This document shows, piece after piece, positions 1 through 7,434 of a stretch of 39,651 bases of DNA (positions are counted from its first letter, which is position 1; each line of letters opens with the position of its first letter). The DNA is from Marinobacter lipolyticus SM19. GTDB taxonomy: Bacteria > Pseudomonadota > Gammaproteobacteria > Pseudomonadales > Oleiphilaceae. The stretch lies in the NCBI RefSeq assembly GCF_000397065.2, contig NZ_KE007306.1:484623-524273 (forward strand). Direction: 5' to 3'. Made by a program: the position numbers and the translations under genes. Under the pieces are notes generated by a model that ran no database searches, was not told the DNA's origin, and was given only the letters and a program-made list of their open reading frames with translations.

Positions 1-2035
1 CACCTACAACACGGTTGTCATCCCTGGTCACAATGACCGTCGCATCCCGGGGGCGCGGTTCATCGACGTTAGGCCAATTACCCTTTGGGTGCTGGATGTT
101 AACAAACATGGTCTTGCCATCGGGTGTCGTTACGACACCGGTGACCTCACAACCGACCGGGCCAACAAAGAAACGGCGAATGTCCCGTGTCCGCGGATCG
201 GCTGCCAGCATCATGTTGTTGAGGTACGGCGCACTGGAGCTCCCGTCGGTCTGGATCCACAGGCGGCCGTTGTAATCGAACCACAGGCCATCGGGGCTGT
301 TGAAGTGATTGGAGTCATCGAGGGTCACAACAGCCTCGCCATCCACGACCGTCTCGGTGCCCTGCTCGCCGGCAAACACGAAGATGTCCCACTCGAAAGC
401 GGTGGCGGCGTGGTCATTGCCAGCCTCCATCCAGCGAATGATGTGGCCTGTGCGGTTCTCAACTACCGGGTTCGCGGCATTGACGTCGTCATACCCATCC
501 TTGCCCCGGTTGCTGTTGTTGGTCAGGGTGAAATAGACCTCGCCCGTTCTCGGATCCACCGCGCCCCACTCCGGACGGTCCATGGTGGTTGCACCCGCAA
601 TATCCGCCGCCAGGCGGGTATTGAGCAGAACATCCTGCTGACTCTCAAAACCGTCAAAGGCAATGTCACCCACGTTGGTACCAACAGCGTTAGCCACCCT
701 GGAAGCAAAGTTCTCATCGTCCAGCGAGAGCGGTAGCCAGTCACCGGTCCCATCTTCGTTGAAACGAGCTACGTACAGGGTACCCTCGTCCAGCAAATAA
801 CCTCCGGCAGTTGCCGCATAGTAGGGTTGTGCGGAAACGAACTTGTAGATGTACTCAAAACGGGAGTCATCACCGGAATAACAGACCACCGGCTCCCCCT
901 CTTTCGCCGGGGCAAAAATGACACCTTCGTGCCCAAAACGCCCCAGGGCGGTCCGTTTCTGCGGCTTGCTCTCCGGCGTGAACGGATCAATTTCCACCAT
1001 GAAACCATAGGTATTAGCTTCATTCCGGTAGTCCAGATCAGCGGATGCTTCCTTTACCGACACGTCGAAGCGCAGATACTGGTCCTCAGCACTGTCGGCC
1101 AGTTCCCAATCGTAGCGGGACGCTGACCCCACACCATGACGAACCTGTTCGCGAGGCCGGATCGCATCGCTGTTGGCAAAATAGCCGTGCCAGTTTTCTT
1201 CCGCTGCCAGGTAGGTGCCCCAGGGGGTGGGGCCCATCGAGCAGTTATTAAGCGTGCCCCGGGTTTCAGTGGCCGTTGGGCTGTATTTGGTGGCCAGCTT
1301 ATCGTAGCCACGCAGCGGCCCGCGGACATCCATCGGCGTACCACCGGTGACCCGGCGATTGAACGGACTACCATGAACCACTGCCCAGGCACCATCTGTG
1401 GATTGCTTGATATGGATGACGGAGACACCGTGGGCGGCAACTTCCTTGCGAACTTCATCAACCGGGCGAGTACCGTCACCATTCGTGGTGGCACCGGATG
1501 GATGCAGCGCGGATTGATTGATGTATTCATGGTTCATCACCAGCAAACCTTCGGTGGAGCTGCTACCGCCGGCTTTCTGATCAATAGGGAAAAAGTGCAT
1601 ACCGTCGTGGTGCATGCCCACCTGGTTTTCCTGATCTGCACCGGTGTTGGTGCCATCCGGTCGATAGTCCGGATAATCGCCGGTCAACGGCGTTCCCCAG
1701 GGAACAAAAGGCTTGGCGGTATAACCCTCTGGCACCACAACCCGATTCGCGTCAGAGACTGCAACGGCTTTGAATCCAAGTTTGGTGTGGCCTTTGGCAA
1801 GGCCGTTGCCATGAATTTTGTCATGCCCCCTGGCATGGCCATTGCCCTTGAAATTACCATCAATCGCCGCTGCCCCCATTAAACTGGTCAGCGCGGCACC
1901 CACGGTTCCTTTCATGACGGTACGTCGTTTTAACCGCGACGCCAGAACAGAAGTGAAAGTGGTGTTACCCGAGTGATTGACCACGGGCTCGTAATCCGGA
2001 TCAAGGTATTTGGGGTCCAGGTCATGTTTGGCCAT
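1..2035 (-). CDS. phoX: PhoX-family (DUF839) Tat-exported alkaline phosphatase, 3' end beyond window
   Basis: The reading frame is open from an ATG at 2035 to the left edge, so at least 678 residues are present and the C-terminus is missing. It belongs to the PhoX/DUF839 family: calcium- and iron-dependent periplasmic phosphomonoesterases that release phosphate from organic esters. A twin-arginine motif (LKRRTVMKG, Arg37-Arg38) is followed by a small hydrophobic segment, indicating Tat export of a folded, metal-loaded enzyme. Family-like segments include GLLVMNHEYIN, NNCSMGPTPWGTYLAAEENW and, close to the edge, SPDGLWFDYNGRLWIQTD. The long hydrophilic stretch before the RR motif is usual for this subfamily. 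Two tandem Pho-box-like sites lie upstream (2108-2147), which fits induction by PhoB under phosphate starvation. A second, shorter DUF839 gene lies at 19423. The family call is firm; substrate range is inferred. Confidence 0.9.
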   Translation of the reverse strand, partial: MAKHDLDPKYLDPDYEPVVNHSGNTTFTSVLASRLKRRTVMKGTVGAALTSLMGAAAIDGNFKGNGHARGHDKIHGNGLAKGHTKLGFKAVAVSDANRVVVPEGYTAKPFVPWGTPLTGDYPDYRPDGTNTGADQENQVGMHHDGMHFFPIDQKAGGSSSTEGLLVMNHEYINQSALHPSGATTNGDGTRPVDEVRKEVAAHGVSVIHIKQSTDGAWAVVHGSPFNRRVTGGTPMDVRGPLRGYDKLATKYSPTATETRGTLNNCSMGPTPWGTYLAAEENWHGYFANSDAIRPREQVRHGVGSASRYDWELADSAEDQYLRFDVSVKEASADLDYRNEANTYGFMVEIDPFTPESKPQKRTALGRFGHEGVIFAPAKEGEPVVCYSGDDSRFEYIYKFVSAQPYYAATAGGYLLDEGTLYVARFNEDGTGDWLPLSLDDENFASRVANAVGTNVGDIAFDGFESQQDVLLNTRLAADIAGATTMDRPEWGAVDPRTGEVYFTLTNNSNRGKDGYDDVNAANPVVENRTGHIIRWMEAGNDHAATAFEWDIFVFAGEQGTETVVDGEAVVTLDDSNHFNSPDGLWFDYNGRLWIQTDGSSSAPYLNNMMLAADPRTRDIRRFFVGPVGCEVTGVVTTPDGKTMFVNIQHPKGNWPNVDEPRPRDATVIVTRDDNRVVG

Positions 2036-2091
2036 TGGTGCCTCTCTCATCAGGTTGTAGGTATGTAGTGCTGAGAGGACAGTGTCAGGCT

Positions 2092-2147
2092 ATTAAATGA
2101 CAGTCTGCAGTCAAAAAAGAGACAGTATTCTTAACGTTTTTTGACAA
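2092..2147 (-). promoter_or_regulatory. Tandem Pho-box-like sites and -10 for phoX
   Basis: On the minus strand, 7-mers resembling CTGTCAT recur in an 11-bp rhythm with AT-rich 4-nt spacers. One 18-nt box is TTGTCAAAAAACGTTAAG (2147-2130). Four nt later comes CTGTCTCTTTTTTGACTG (2125-2108). Ten nt after the second box is TTTAAT (2097-2092), a good -10. This box-10nt-(-10) geometry is that of class II PhoB promoters. The half-site CTGTCAT (2103-2097) overlaps the -10 and is also in phase. PhoB binding is inferred from pattern and from the gene downstream. Confidence 0.5.
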
Positions 2148-2171
2148 TTGGATTCGGGTACCCGAACACAG

Positions 2172-2204
2172 AAAAGCCCGCTCCGTTTACACGAAGCGGG
2201 CTTT
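2172..2204 (-). terminator. Hairpin terminator after the acidic lipoprotein gene
   Basis: A 10-bp stem (AAAGCCCGCT paired with AGCGGGCTTT) lies about 20 nt downstream of the lipoprotein stop codon at 2224. On the minus strand it ends in TTTTCT. It separates the lipoprotein transcript from phoX. Confidence 0.75.
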
Positions 2205-2223
2205 CAGTATTCGACACTGGCTA

Positions 2224-2523
2224 TTACTTACTCTCGTCGGTGGCTTCCTCGTAGCTCTCTTCCATGGCATCGCCAGCTTCTTCCGCCGCATCGCCCATCT
2301 CATCAGCAGCGTTTTCGGCACCCTCTTGCATTTCACCCATGGCACTTTCGCCCTGACCGGTGGCATCTTCATAGGTTTCTTCCATGGAATCGCCGGCCTC
2401 TTCCATCATGTCACCAGCGTTGTCCGCAGCCTGCTCAAAATCGGCGCCCTCTTCTTCCTGACTGCAAGCGGCAAGACCCAGAGTCATCATCAGCACCAGT
2501 GCACTCAAACTCAGCTTTTTCAT
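2224..2523 (-). CDS. Small acidic lipoprotein with a 40-residue internal repeat
   Basis: A 99-residue protein. The chosen start at 2523 has a good ribosome site (GAAAGGACACGAT-ATG); the in-frame ATG further upstream would bury the signal peptide. Residues 1-20 form a type II signal peptide ending in LAAC, so Cys20 should be lipidated. The mature part is almost only Glu, Asp, Ala, Gly, Met and Ser. Residues 34-55 and 74-95 are near copies exactly 40 residues apart (EEAGDSMEETYEDAT at 41 and EEAGDAMEESYEEAT at 81). The composition suggests a flexible or amphipathic, strongly anionic periplasmic tail. I recognise no family with confidence. It is monocistronic, with a hairpin terminator downstream. 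Confidence 0.85.
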   Translation of the reverse strand: MKKLSLSALVLMMTLGLAACSQEEEGADFEQAADNAGDMMEEAGDSMEETYEDATGQGESAMGEMQEGAENAADEMGDAAEEAGDAMEESYEEATDESK

Positions 2524-2652
2524 ATCGTGTCCTTTCGTTGGCGAATGTAAACAACGAAAGCAAGTGTATGGCTGTCGCTGCATGTGAGGCAATTACCGGG
2601 GGATTACCCTTCTGTTAACCCTGAAAGCAAAACCGGTACATTTTCCGAGGAA

Positions 2653-2913
2653 TCAGCCAATACCGGCGGAAATTTCCATCCCATCTATCATTACGACGTG
2701 ATCAAGCCGAAGCATCTGCCCCCGCCCGATCAGCACGAATTCCTGCCCCGCCCGGCTGAACAGATCACGAATAACGTCATGAACAATCTGGACCTGACCG
2801 GCGTCGTCCCGATAGACAATCTCCAGAATATGGGAGGAAAACAGGTGTCCCCGTAAAAACTCGTGGATGGACCAATGGACGGACTGCTGGGTGCTGGAGA
2901 GATGTTCCGAGGC
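2653..2913 (-). CDS. Small soluble protein, possibly Rof-like
   Basis: An 86-residue protein read from the ATG at 2913, which has AGGGAA nine nt upstream; an in-frame start at 2946 would add 11 residues but lacks an obvious ribosome site. There is no signal peptide or membrane segment. The C-terminal half alternates hydrophobic and charged residues like a small beta barrel (HILEIVYRDDAGQVQIV, then GQMLRLDHVVMIDGMEI). The spacing, and the LRLD-hydrophobic motif near the end, resemble Rof/YaeO, the Rho-binding antiterminator, but overall similarity by eye is low and function is open. It is divergent from alkB with 180 bp between the starts. Confidence 0.65.
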   Translation of the reverse strand, partial: ASEHLSSTQQSVHWSIHEFLRGHLFSSHILEIVYRDDAGQVQIVHDVIRDLFSRAGQEFVLIGRGQMLRLDHVVMIDGMEISAGIG

Positions 2914-3025
2914 CATGGCTAATACTTCCCTGTGGGTCGTGACCAATGAAATCAGTGTGGTCCATAAACTTGCGATACGCCAGCTCCATCAGCAAGCGGA
3001 CAACTGATGACCCATAATGACCGAC

Positions 3026-3081
3026 GATCACTGTTGCATTGCTAGATTGTCCGACATAAAGTTAGATCACATCCTGATCAC
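3026..3081 (+). promoter_or_regulatory. alkB upstream region with three GATCAC repeats and a possible promoter
   Basis: GATCAC occurs at 3026-3031, 3065-3070 and 3076-3081; the last two are exactly 11 bp apart, one helical turn. Between them lie TTGCAT (3034-3039) and CATAAA (3055-3060), a possible weak promoter with a 15-bp spacer. The repeats flank this promoter and could bind a regulator. The regulator is not known; the GlxA-type protein at 7435 is one candidate. Confidence 0.35.
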
Positions 3082-3093
3082 TGGAGCCCCACA

Positions 3094-4389
3094 ATGAGCA
3101 CAAAAACCCGCGACACTCTGGATATACAGTCTATTGATGCCAACAATGGCGTCAGCGCCACTGAGACGACCTCCCCATCCAAAGTTGGCCAGGACTGGAA
3201 AGACCCCAAACGATATCTTTGGCTGATGGGGCCCGCATTGCCCGGCATCGGCCTTGCCGCCATGGCAGGGTATGCCATCGCCCCGAAAAAACTCCGGGCT
3301 CTTGCCTGGACGGGACCAGCACTGGTTCACGGCATTATTCCCGGGCTGGACCGGGCGATCGGAGAAGACAAGAGCAATCCCCCTGAATCGGCGGTCAAGA
3401 CTCTTGAGCAGGACAAATACTACGACAGGATCGTGAAGGCGTTTATCCCGACCCAATACGCCATGACTTTCATGGGCGCCTGGCTGGCAAGCCGCAAGAA
3501 GACGCCATTGTCCGACCGGATAGGTCTCACTTTGACGGTTGGTGCCATTAACGGGGTGGGCATCAACACAGCTCACGAGTTGGGGCACAAGTCCAACAAG
3601 ATGAACAAGCTGATGGCCATGGCGGCCCTTGCGCCAACCGGCTACACCCACTTTGTAGTGGAGCACAACTTTGGCCACCATAAGCGTGTGGCCACACCCG
3701 AAGACCCGGCCAGCAGTCGCATGGGTGAAAGCTTCTGGAAGTTCCTGCCGCGCACGGTGGTGGGTGGAATCAAGTCTGCCGTGAAGATCGAGAAGGCGCG
3801 TCTGGCACGCAAGGGCAAAGGTTTCTGGAGCCTCGAAAATGAATTGCTGCAGGGCTGGGCGATGAGCGCCGGGTTCTTCGGTGCCACTACCCTGGTATGC
3901 GGGCCCCGCGCCATTCCATTCCTGGCAGCGCAGGCAGCCTACGGTGCGAGCCTGCTGGAGACGGTCAATTATGTGGAGCACTATGGGCTGCTACGCCAGA
4001 AAGATGCCAAGGGCAAGTACGAGCGCACCAAGCCGTCTCACAGCTGGAACAGCAATCACATTGTGACCAACCTGTTCCTGTATCAGTTGCAGCGCCATTC
4101 TGATCACCATGCGCATCCGACCCGCAGCTTCCAGGCATTGCGTCACTTCGAGGATGCACCACAATTGCCGGGTGGTTATGCGTCGATGCTGTTGCCAGCC
4201 TATTTGCCATCCTGGTGGTACGAGATGATGGATAAGCGGGTGATTGAGCACTATGAAGGGGATCTGGATAAGATCAACTGGGATCCTGACCGTAAGGCGG
4301 AATTGATGGCCAGGTATGCGGACTATGCCGCCGAGGTAGCTGCCGAGGCCAAGGCACAACGAGAGGCTTCTGAATCCGAAGCCGCTTGA
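3094..4389 (+). CDS. alkB: Alkane 1-monooxygenase AlkB
   Basis: A 431-residue integral-membrane non-haem di-iron hydroxylase that oxidises the terminal carbon of medium-chain n-alkanes to 1-alkanols, using electrons from rubredoxin. All histidine clusters of the family are present: HELGH (161-165), HNFGHH (191-196), NYVEHYG (292-298) and HSDHH (335-339). Hydrophobic segments lie before the first cluster (about 41-62, 70-84, 110-132, 143-160) and around 250-290, as expected for AlkB. The start ATG has GGAG about ten nt upstream. The length is typical, so no rubredoxin is fused, and none is encoded in the window; it must act in trans. The C-terminal 30 residues are rich in Ala and Glu. Downstream, convergent genes for acyl-CoA oxidation fit alkane catabolism. 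Confidence 0.97.
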   Translation: MSTKTRDTLDIQSIDANNGVSATETTSPSKVGQDWKDPKRYLWLMGPALPGIGLAAMAGYAIAPKKLRALAWTGPALVHGIIPGLDRAIGEDKSNPPESAVKTLEQDKYYDRIVKAFIPTQYAMTFMGAWLASRKKTPLSDRIGLTLTVGAINGVGINTAHELGHKSNKMNKLMAMAALAPTGYTHFVVEHNFGHHKRVATPEDPASSRMGESFWKFLPRTVVGGIKSAVKIEKARLARKGKGFWSLENELLQGWAMSAGFFGATTLVCGPRAIPFLAAQAAYGASLLETVNYVEHYGLLRQKDAKGKYERTKPSHSWNSNHIVTNLFLYQLQRHSDHHAHPTRSFQALRHFEDAPQLPGGYASMLLPAYLPSWWYEMMDKRVIEHYEGDLDKINWDPDRKAELMARYADYAAEVAAEAKAQREASESEAA

Positions 4390-4453
4390 CCTGATATCCG
4401 GGTGGGGGCGCTTATCATCAGCCCTAACCTTTCAGGTTCGGTGCCGGCAGCCA

Positions 4454-4547
4454 GCTGGGCTCCCCTTCCGGGAGACGCCGTGAATACATCCCTGTAGGCT
4501 TATGTGCAGCTTCCCTGCTGCACATACTCCCGGAAGGGGAGCCCAGC
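4454..4547. repeat. Intergenic element copy 1: 21-bp outer stem, conserved core, inner hairpin
   Basis: The outer arms 4454-4474 and 4527-4547 are perfect 21-bp inverted repeats. Inside lie a 26-nt core (4475-4500) and a perfect 10-bp inner stem (4501-4510 with 4517-4526, loop TTCCCT). The inner stem abuts the right arm with no gap. The core itself can form a small hairpin (TACA-TCCC-TGTA). A second copy at 7310-7413 has a core with only one difference but mostly different arms. This copy sits between the convergent ends of alkB and the crotonase gene. No T-run follows either arm, so it is not a classical intrinsic terminator. Confidence 0.9.
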
Positions 4548-4590
4548 CGGCCGCTTCAACTTTGGATGCAATAGTCCGGAAATGAGCGCC

Positions 4591-5370
4591 TCATTTGCCC
4601 TTAAAAACCGCCTCCCTTCTTTCCAGAAACGACTGAATACCCTCTTTTACATCCTCACTGGCCATGACCGGCCGCAAATCCGGAAACAACCGCTGCTTCG
4701 CAGCTTCCTGTCCTTCACTGACAGCGATTTTTGATGATTGAAGACTGCCCTGCACGCCCAGCGGCGCTGCCCTGGCAATCTTTTCTGCGATCTCCATCGC
4801 GACACTGAACTGCTCGCCAGGCTCCACCAATTCCTGAATCAGCCCCCACTGGAAAGCCTGCTCGGCGGTCCATTCGTCGCCGGTGAGCAGGTAACGCTGG
4901 GCATTGCCCCAGCCGATTTCCCGCTGCAGACGGATGGTCGCACCGCCACAGGCGAAGATGCCGCGTTTGACCTCCAACTGCGCGAAGCGGGTGCCTTTGG
5001 CGGCAACACGAACGTCGGTGTTGAGCATCATTTCAACGCCGCAGGTAAAACAGATGCCCTGGGCGGCGAAAACAACCGGTTTGGTGAGGCCTTCTCCCGT
5101 GACATGGAAGGGGTCGAGCTCGCTCTCCCCCGGCTCAATGCCTGTGCCATTGGCGAATACTTCAGCCCAGTCATCCAGTTGCAGGCCGCTGGTGAAGTGG
5201 TCGCCTTCGGCGTACATCAGTCCGACCCTCAATTCCGGGTCGTTTTCCAGCTGGTGATAAGCCGCAGCGATTTCGTGGTACATCGCCCGGTTCATGGCGT
5301 TCATTTTGTCCGGGCGGTTCAGACCGATCAGAAGGATGTGACCTTTCTTCTCTACCTTCACCAGCGACAT
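4591..5370 (-). CDS. Enoyl-CoA hydratase/isomerase (crotonase) family protein
   Basis: A 259-residue crotonase-fold protein. The start at 5370 overlaps the acyl-CoA dehydrogenase stop by one base (TGATG), implying translational coupling. Family signatures are visible: the CoA-binding and oxyanion segment GDHFTSGLQLDDW (about 56-68) and the second region GVEMMLNTDVRVAAKGTRFAQ (111-131 region). Both catalytic glutamates of true hydratases appear to be present (Glu113 in GVEMM and Glu133 in QLEVKRG). It probably hydrates 2-enoyl-CoA produced by its operon partner. Subfamily substrate cannot be read from the sequence; the crotonase fold also includes isomerases and lyases. Confidence 0.9.
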   Translation of the reverse strand: MSLVKVEKKGHILLIGLNRPDKMNAMNRAMYHEIAAAYHQLENDPELRVGLMYAEGDHFTSGLQLDDWAEVFANGTGIEPGESELDPFHVTGEGLTKPVVFAAQGICFTCGVEMMLNTDVRVAAKGTRFAQLEVKRGIFACGGATIRLQREIGWGNAQRYLLTGDEWTAEQAFQWGLIQELVEPGEQFSVAMEIAEKIARAAPLGVQGSLQSSKIAVSEGQEAAKQRLFPDLRPVMASEDVKEGIQSFLERREAVFKGK

Positions 5371-7172
5371 CAGAACCACTCCGCTTTCATGTTGAGACAT
5401 GTGTCGTCCTGATTGCGCAGCAGGACCAGATCCTGTGCCACGGTTGGCAGTTCCCAGTGGAAAAAGTACTGAGCAGCCTGGAGCTTGCCCTGGTAGAAGT
5501 TGCGCTCGTCATCACTGTTGGCGGAAGCCAAAGCATTGGCGGCGGCGTTGGCCTGGCGGAGCCACATCCAGGCGACGATGATGTGGCCGAACAGGTGCAG
5601 GTAGCAGGCAGCGTTGGCCAGGGGTTTGTCCACGTCACCACCCATCAGGGACTTGCCCAGATCCTGGGTGACTTTCACCGCCTGCTGCAGGGTTTCGCTG
5701 AGTGATAGCGCCCATTGCTGGCAGCGGTCGGTGGTTGCTGCCTCAAGGTCTACCTGCATTTCCTGCATCAACAGTTGCAGGCCATGGCTCTGATCCTGCC
5801 AGATTTTGCGGCCCAGCAAGTCCAGCGCCTGAATGCCGTTGGTGCCTTCGTGAATGGGGTTCAAGCGGTTATCCCGCCAGCACTGCTCCACCGGGTATTC
5901 CCGGGTGTAGCCAGCACCGCCGTATACCTGGATCGCCAGGTCGTTGGCTTTGGGGCCGTATTCGGAAGGCCAGGCCTTGATAACCGGGGTGAGCAGGTCG
6001 AGCAGCTTGCCGGCTTCCTGGCGCTTCTGCTCGTCAGGATGGGTATGCTGATCATCCATCAGGCGAGCGCCGTACAGGCACAGGGCCAGACCGCCTTCGC
6101 TGTAGGCTTTCTGAGCCAGCAGCATGCGCCGTACATCGGCATGGTCAATGATCGGCACCTGCGGGGATTCCGGGTTTTTCTCGCTGGCCTTGCGCCCCTG
6201 CAGGCGATCTTTGGCGTATTCCAGGCTGTGCATGTAGCCACGATAGCCGACCACCGCTGCGCCAAAACCCACACCGACCCGTGCTTCGTTCATCATCTGG
6301 AACATGTATTTCAGACCCTGATGAGGCTCACCCACCAGGTAACCGTGGCAGGGGGCATCGTCTCCAAAGCTCAGGGCGGTGGATGTTGTGCCACGATAGC
6401 CGAGTTTGTGGATCAGGCCGGCGAGGTTGACGCCGTTGCGCTCGGTGGGATTCCCCTCTTCGTCCACCAGGAATTTGGGCACGATGAACAGGGAAATGCC
6501 TTTGACACCCGCCGGAGCACCTTTGATTTTCGCCAGCACCATGTGAACGATGTTTTCGGTGAGGGACTGTTCGCCTCCGGAGATGTAGATCTTGGCTCCT
6601 TTGATCAGGTAGTCGCCATTGTCGGTGGGAGTTGCGGAGGTGCGAATATCCGCCAGGGAGGAGCCGGCATGGGGTTCGGTGAGGGCCATGGTGCCGGTAA
6701 ATCGGCCTGAGAGCATGTGCGGCAGGAAGGTGGCCTTCTGCTGCTCATTGCCGAAGACACGAACCAGGTTGGCGGCGGCGGTGGTCAGGAACGGGTAGCC
6801 TGCGGTGCCAGGGTTGGCGGCGGTGAAGAAGCCGTTGCAGGCGGCCATGACCGATTCCGGCAGTTGCATGCCGCCTAGGTCATAGTCGTAACGTCCGGCG
6901 ATGAAGCCGGCTTCGGCGTAGGCGTCGAAGGCTTCTTTGACCTGGGGGAGCATCTCGACTTTGCCGTCGACAAATTTGGGCTCGTCTTTGTCGGCAGCGC
7001 TGTTATGGGTCGCAAATTTTTCCCGGGCCACTTTGTCGGCGGTTTCGATAACGGCATCGAAGGTGTCGCGGCTGTGTTCGCTGAAGCGCTCGCGGGTGGT
7101 GAGGTTGTCGGTATCGAGGACTTCGTAGAGCTGGAACGCCAGGTCGCGGCGGTCGATCAGGGTGTCGGTCAT
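5370..7172 (-). CDS. Acyl-CoA dehydrogenase, large (600-residue, DmdC-like) type
   Basis: A 600-residue FAD-dependent acyl-CoA dehydrogenase that introduces the 2,3 double bond in acyl-CoA. The start at 7172 has AGGAG eight nt upstream; the frame is open further upstream but that part runs through the repeat element at 7310 and is not protein-like. The FAD/substrate motif MALTEPHAGSSLADI is near 162-176, and the catalytic base should be Glu442 in HEGTNGIQAL. The roughly 130 residues after that are the extra C-terminal helical domain of the long acyl-CoA dehydrogenases, the class that includes 3-methylmercaptopropionyl-CoA dehydrogenase DmdC. Chain-length preference is not visible. It is the first gene of a two-gene operon with the crotonase, next to alkB, so a role in degrading alkane-derived acids is likely. 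Confidence 0.93.
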   Translation of the reverse strand: MTDTLIDRRDLAFQLYEVLDTDNLTTRERFSEHSRDTFDAVIETADKVAREKFATHNSAADKDEPKFVDGKVEMLPQVKEAFDAYAEAGFIAGRYDYDLGGMQLPESVMAACNGFFTAANPGTAGYPFLTTAAANLVRVFGNEQQKATFLPHMLSGRFTGTMALTEPHAGSSLADIRTSATPTDNGDYLIKGAKIYISGGEQSLTENIVHMVLAKIKGAPAGVKGISLFIVPKFLVDEEGNPTERNGVNLAGLIHKLGYRGTTSTALSFGDDAPCHGYLVGEPHQGLKYMFQMMNEARVGVGFGAAVVGYRGYMHSLEYAKDRLQGRKASEKNPESPQVPIIDHADVRRMLLAQKAYSEGGLALCLYGARLMDDQHTHPDEQKRQEAGKLLDLLTPVIKAWPSEYGPKANDLAIQVYGGAGYTREYPVEQCWRDNRLNPIHEGTNGIQALDLLGRKIWQDQSHGLQLLMQEMQVDLEAATTDRCQQWALSLSETLQQAVKVTQDLGKSLMGGDVDKPLANAACYLHLFGHIIVAWMWLRQANAAANALASANSDDERNFYQGKLQAAQYFFHWELPTVAQDLVLLRNQDDTCLNMKAEWF

Positions 7173-7309
7173 GCTTGGTCTCCTGTTTGATGCTGACAGC
7201 CTCTCATACCTCTGTTTTTCTGGGAACCGGCATTTATGACATAATCTTGGCCGATCCCGCCACTCCGGATGGTTTACTTTACCTGCGACTGGCGCTTGCT
7301 TCCCGGGCA

Positions 7310-7413
7310 CCAGTGGGGAATACCCCTCCCGGGACACGCCGTGAATACGTCCCTGTAGGCTTGAGTGCAGCATCCATGCTGCACACAGTCCCGGGAGGGG
7401 TATTCCCCACTGG
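7310..7413. repeat. Intergenic element copy 2: 26-bp outer stem, conserved core, inner hairpin
   Basis: Perfect 26-bp outer arms (7310-7335 and 7388-7413) enclose a 26-nt core (7336-7361) that differs from copy 1 at a single position. An inner stem (7362-7373 with 7376-7387) has one mismatch and a CC loop. Order, spacing and orientation match copy 1. The outer arms differ from copy 1 except for a shared inner end resembling CCCCTnCCGGGA. It lies between the divergent acyl-CoA dehydrogenase and araC-type genes and ends 21 nt before the regulator's start codon. If the regulator is transcribed from upstream of the element, it would fold in the 5' leader. Confidence 0.9.
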
Positions 7414-7434
7414 CACCCTTACTTTGGAGCTTGC

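Noticed and set aside
89..736. Open frame on the plus strand opposite phoX
   Set aside because: It is the antisense of a gene with clear PhoX family content; its translation has no recognisable domain.
2153..2166. Perfect 14-bp palindrome TTCGGGTACCCGAA
   Set aside because: It is short, not followed by T, and sits between a terminator and the Pho boxes; chance or a minor operator cannot be told apart.
2777..3031. 84-codon frame in the alkB upstream region
   Set aside because: It overlaps both the small Rof-like gene and the presumed alkB promoter and lacks a ribosome site and protein-like composition.
4426..4438. Small hairpin AACCT-TTC-AGGTT after alkB
   Set aside because: A 5-bp stem without a T-run is expected by chance and too weak to call a terminator.
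4738..5412. Open frame opposite the crotonase gene
   Set aside because: It mirrors the real crotonase codons and its protein shows no family features.
4454..7413. Integron attC-like sites flanking a gene cassette
   Set aside because: The paired elements have hairpin structure and variable arms as attC sites do, but the arm ends lack the conserved GTTRRRY/RYYYAAC core sites, and no integrase is present.
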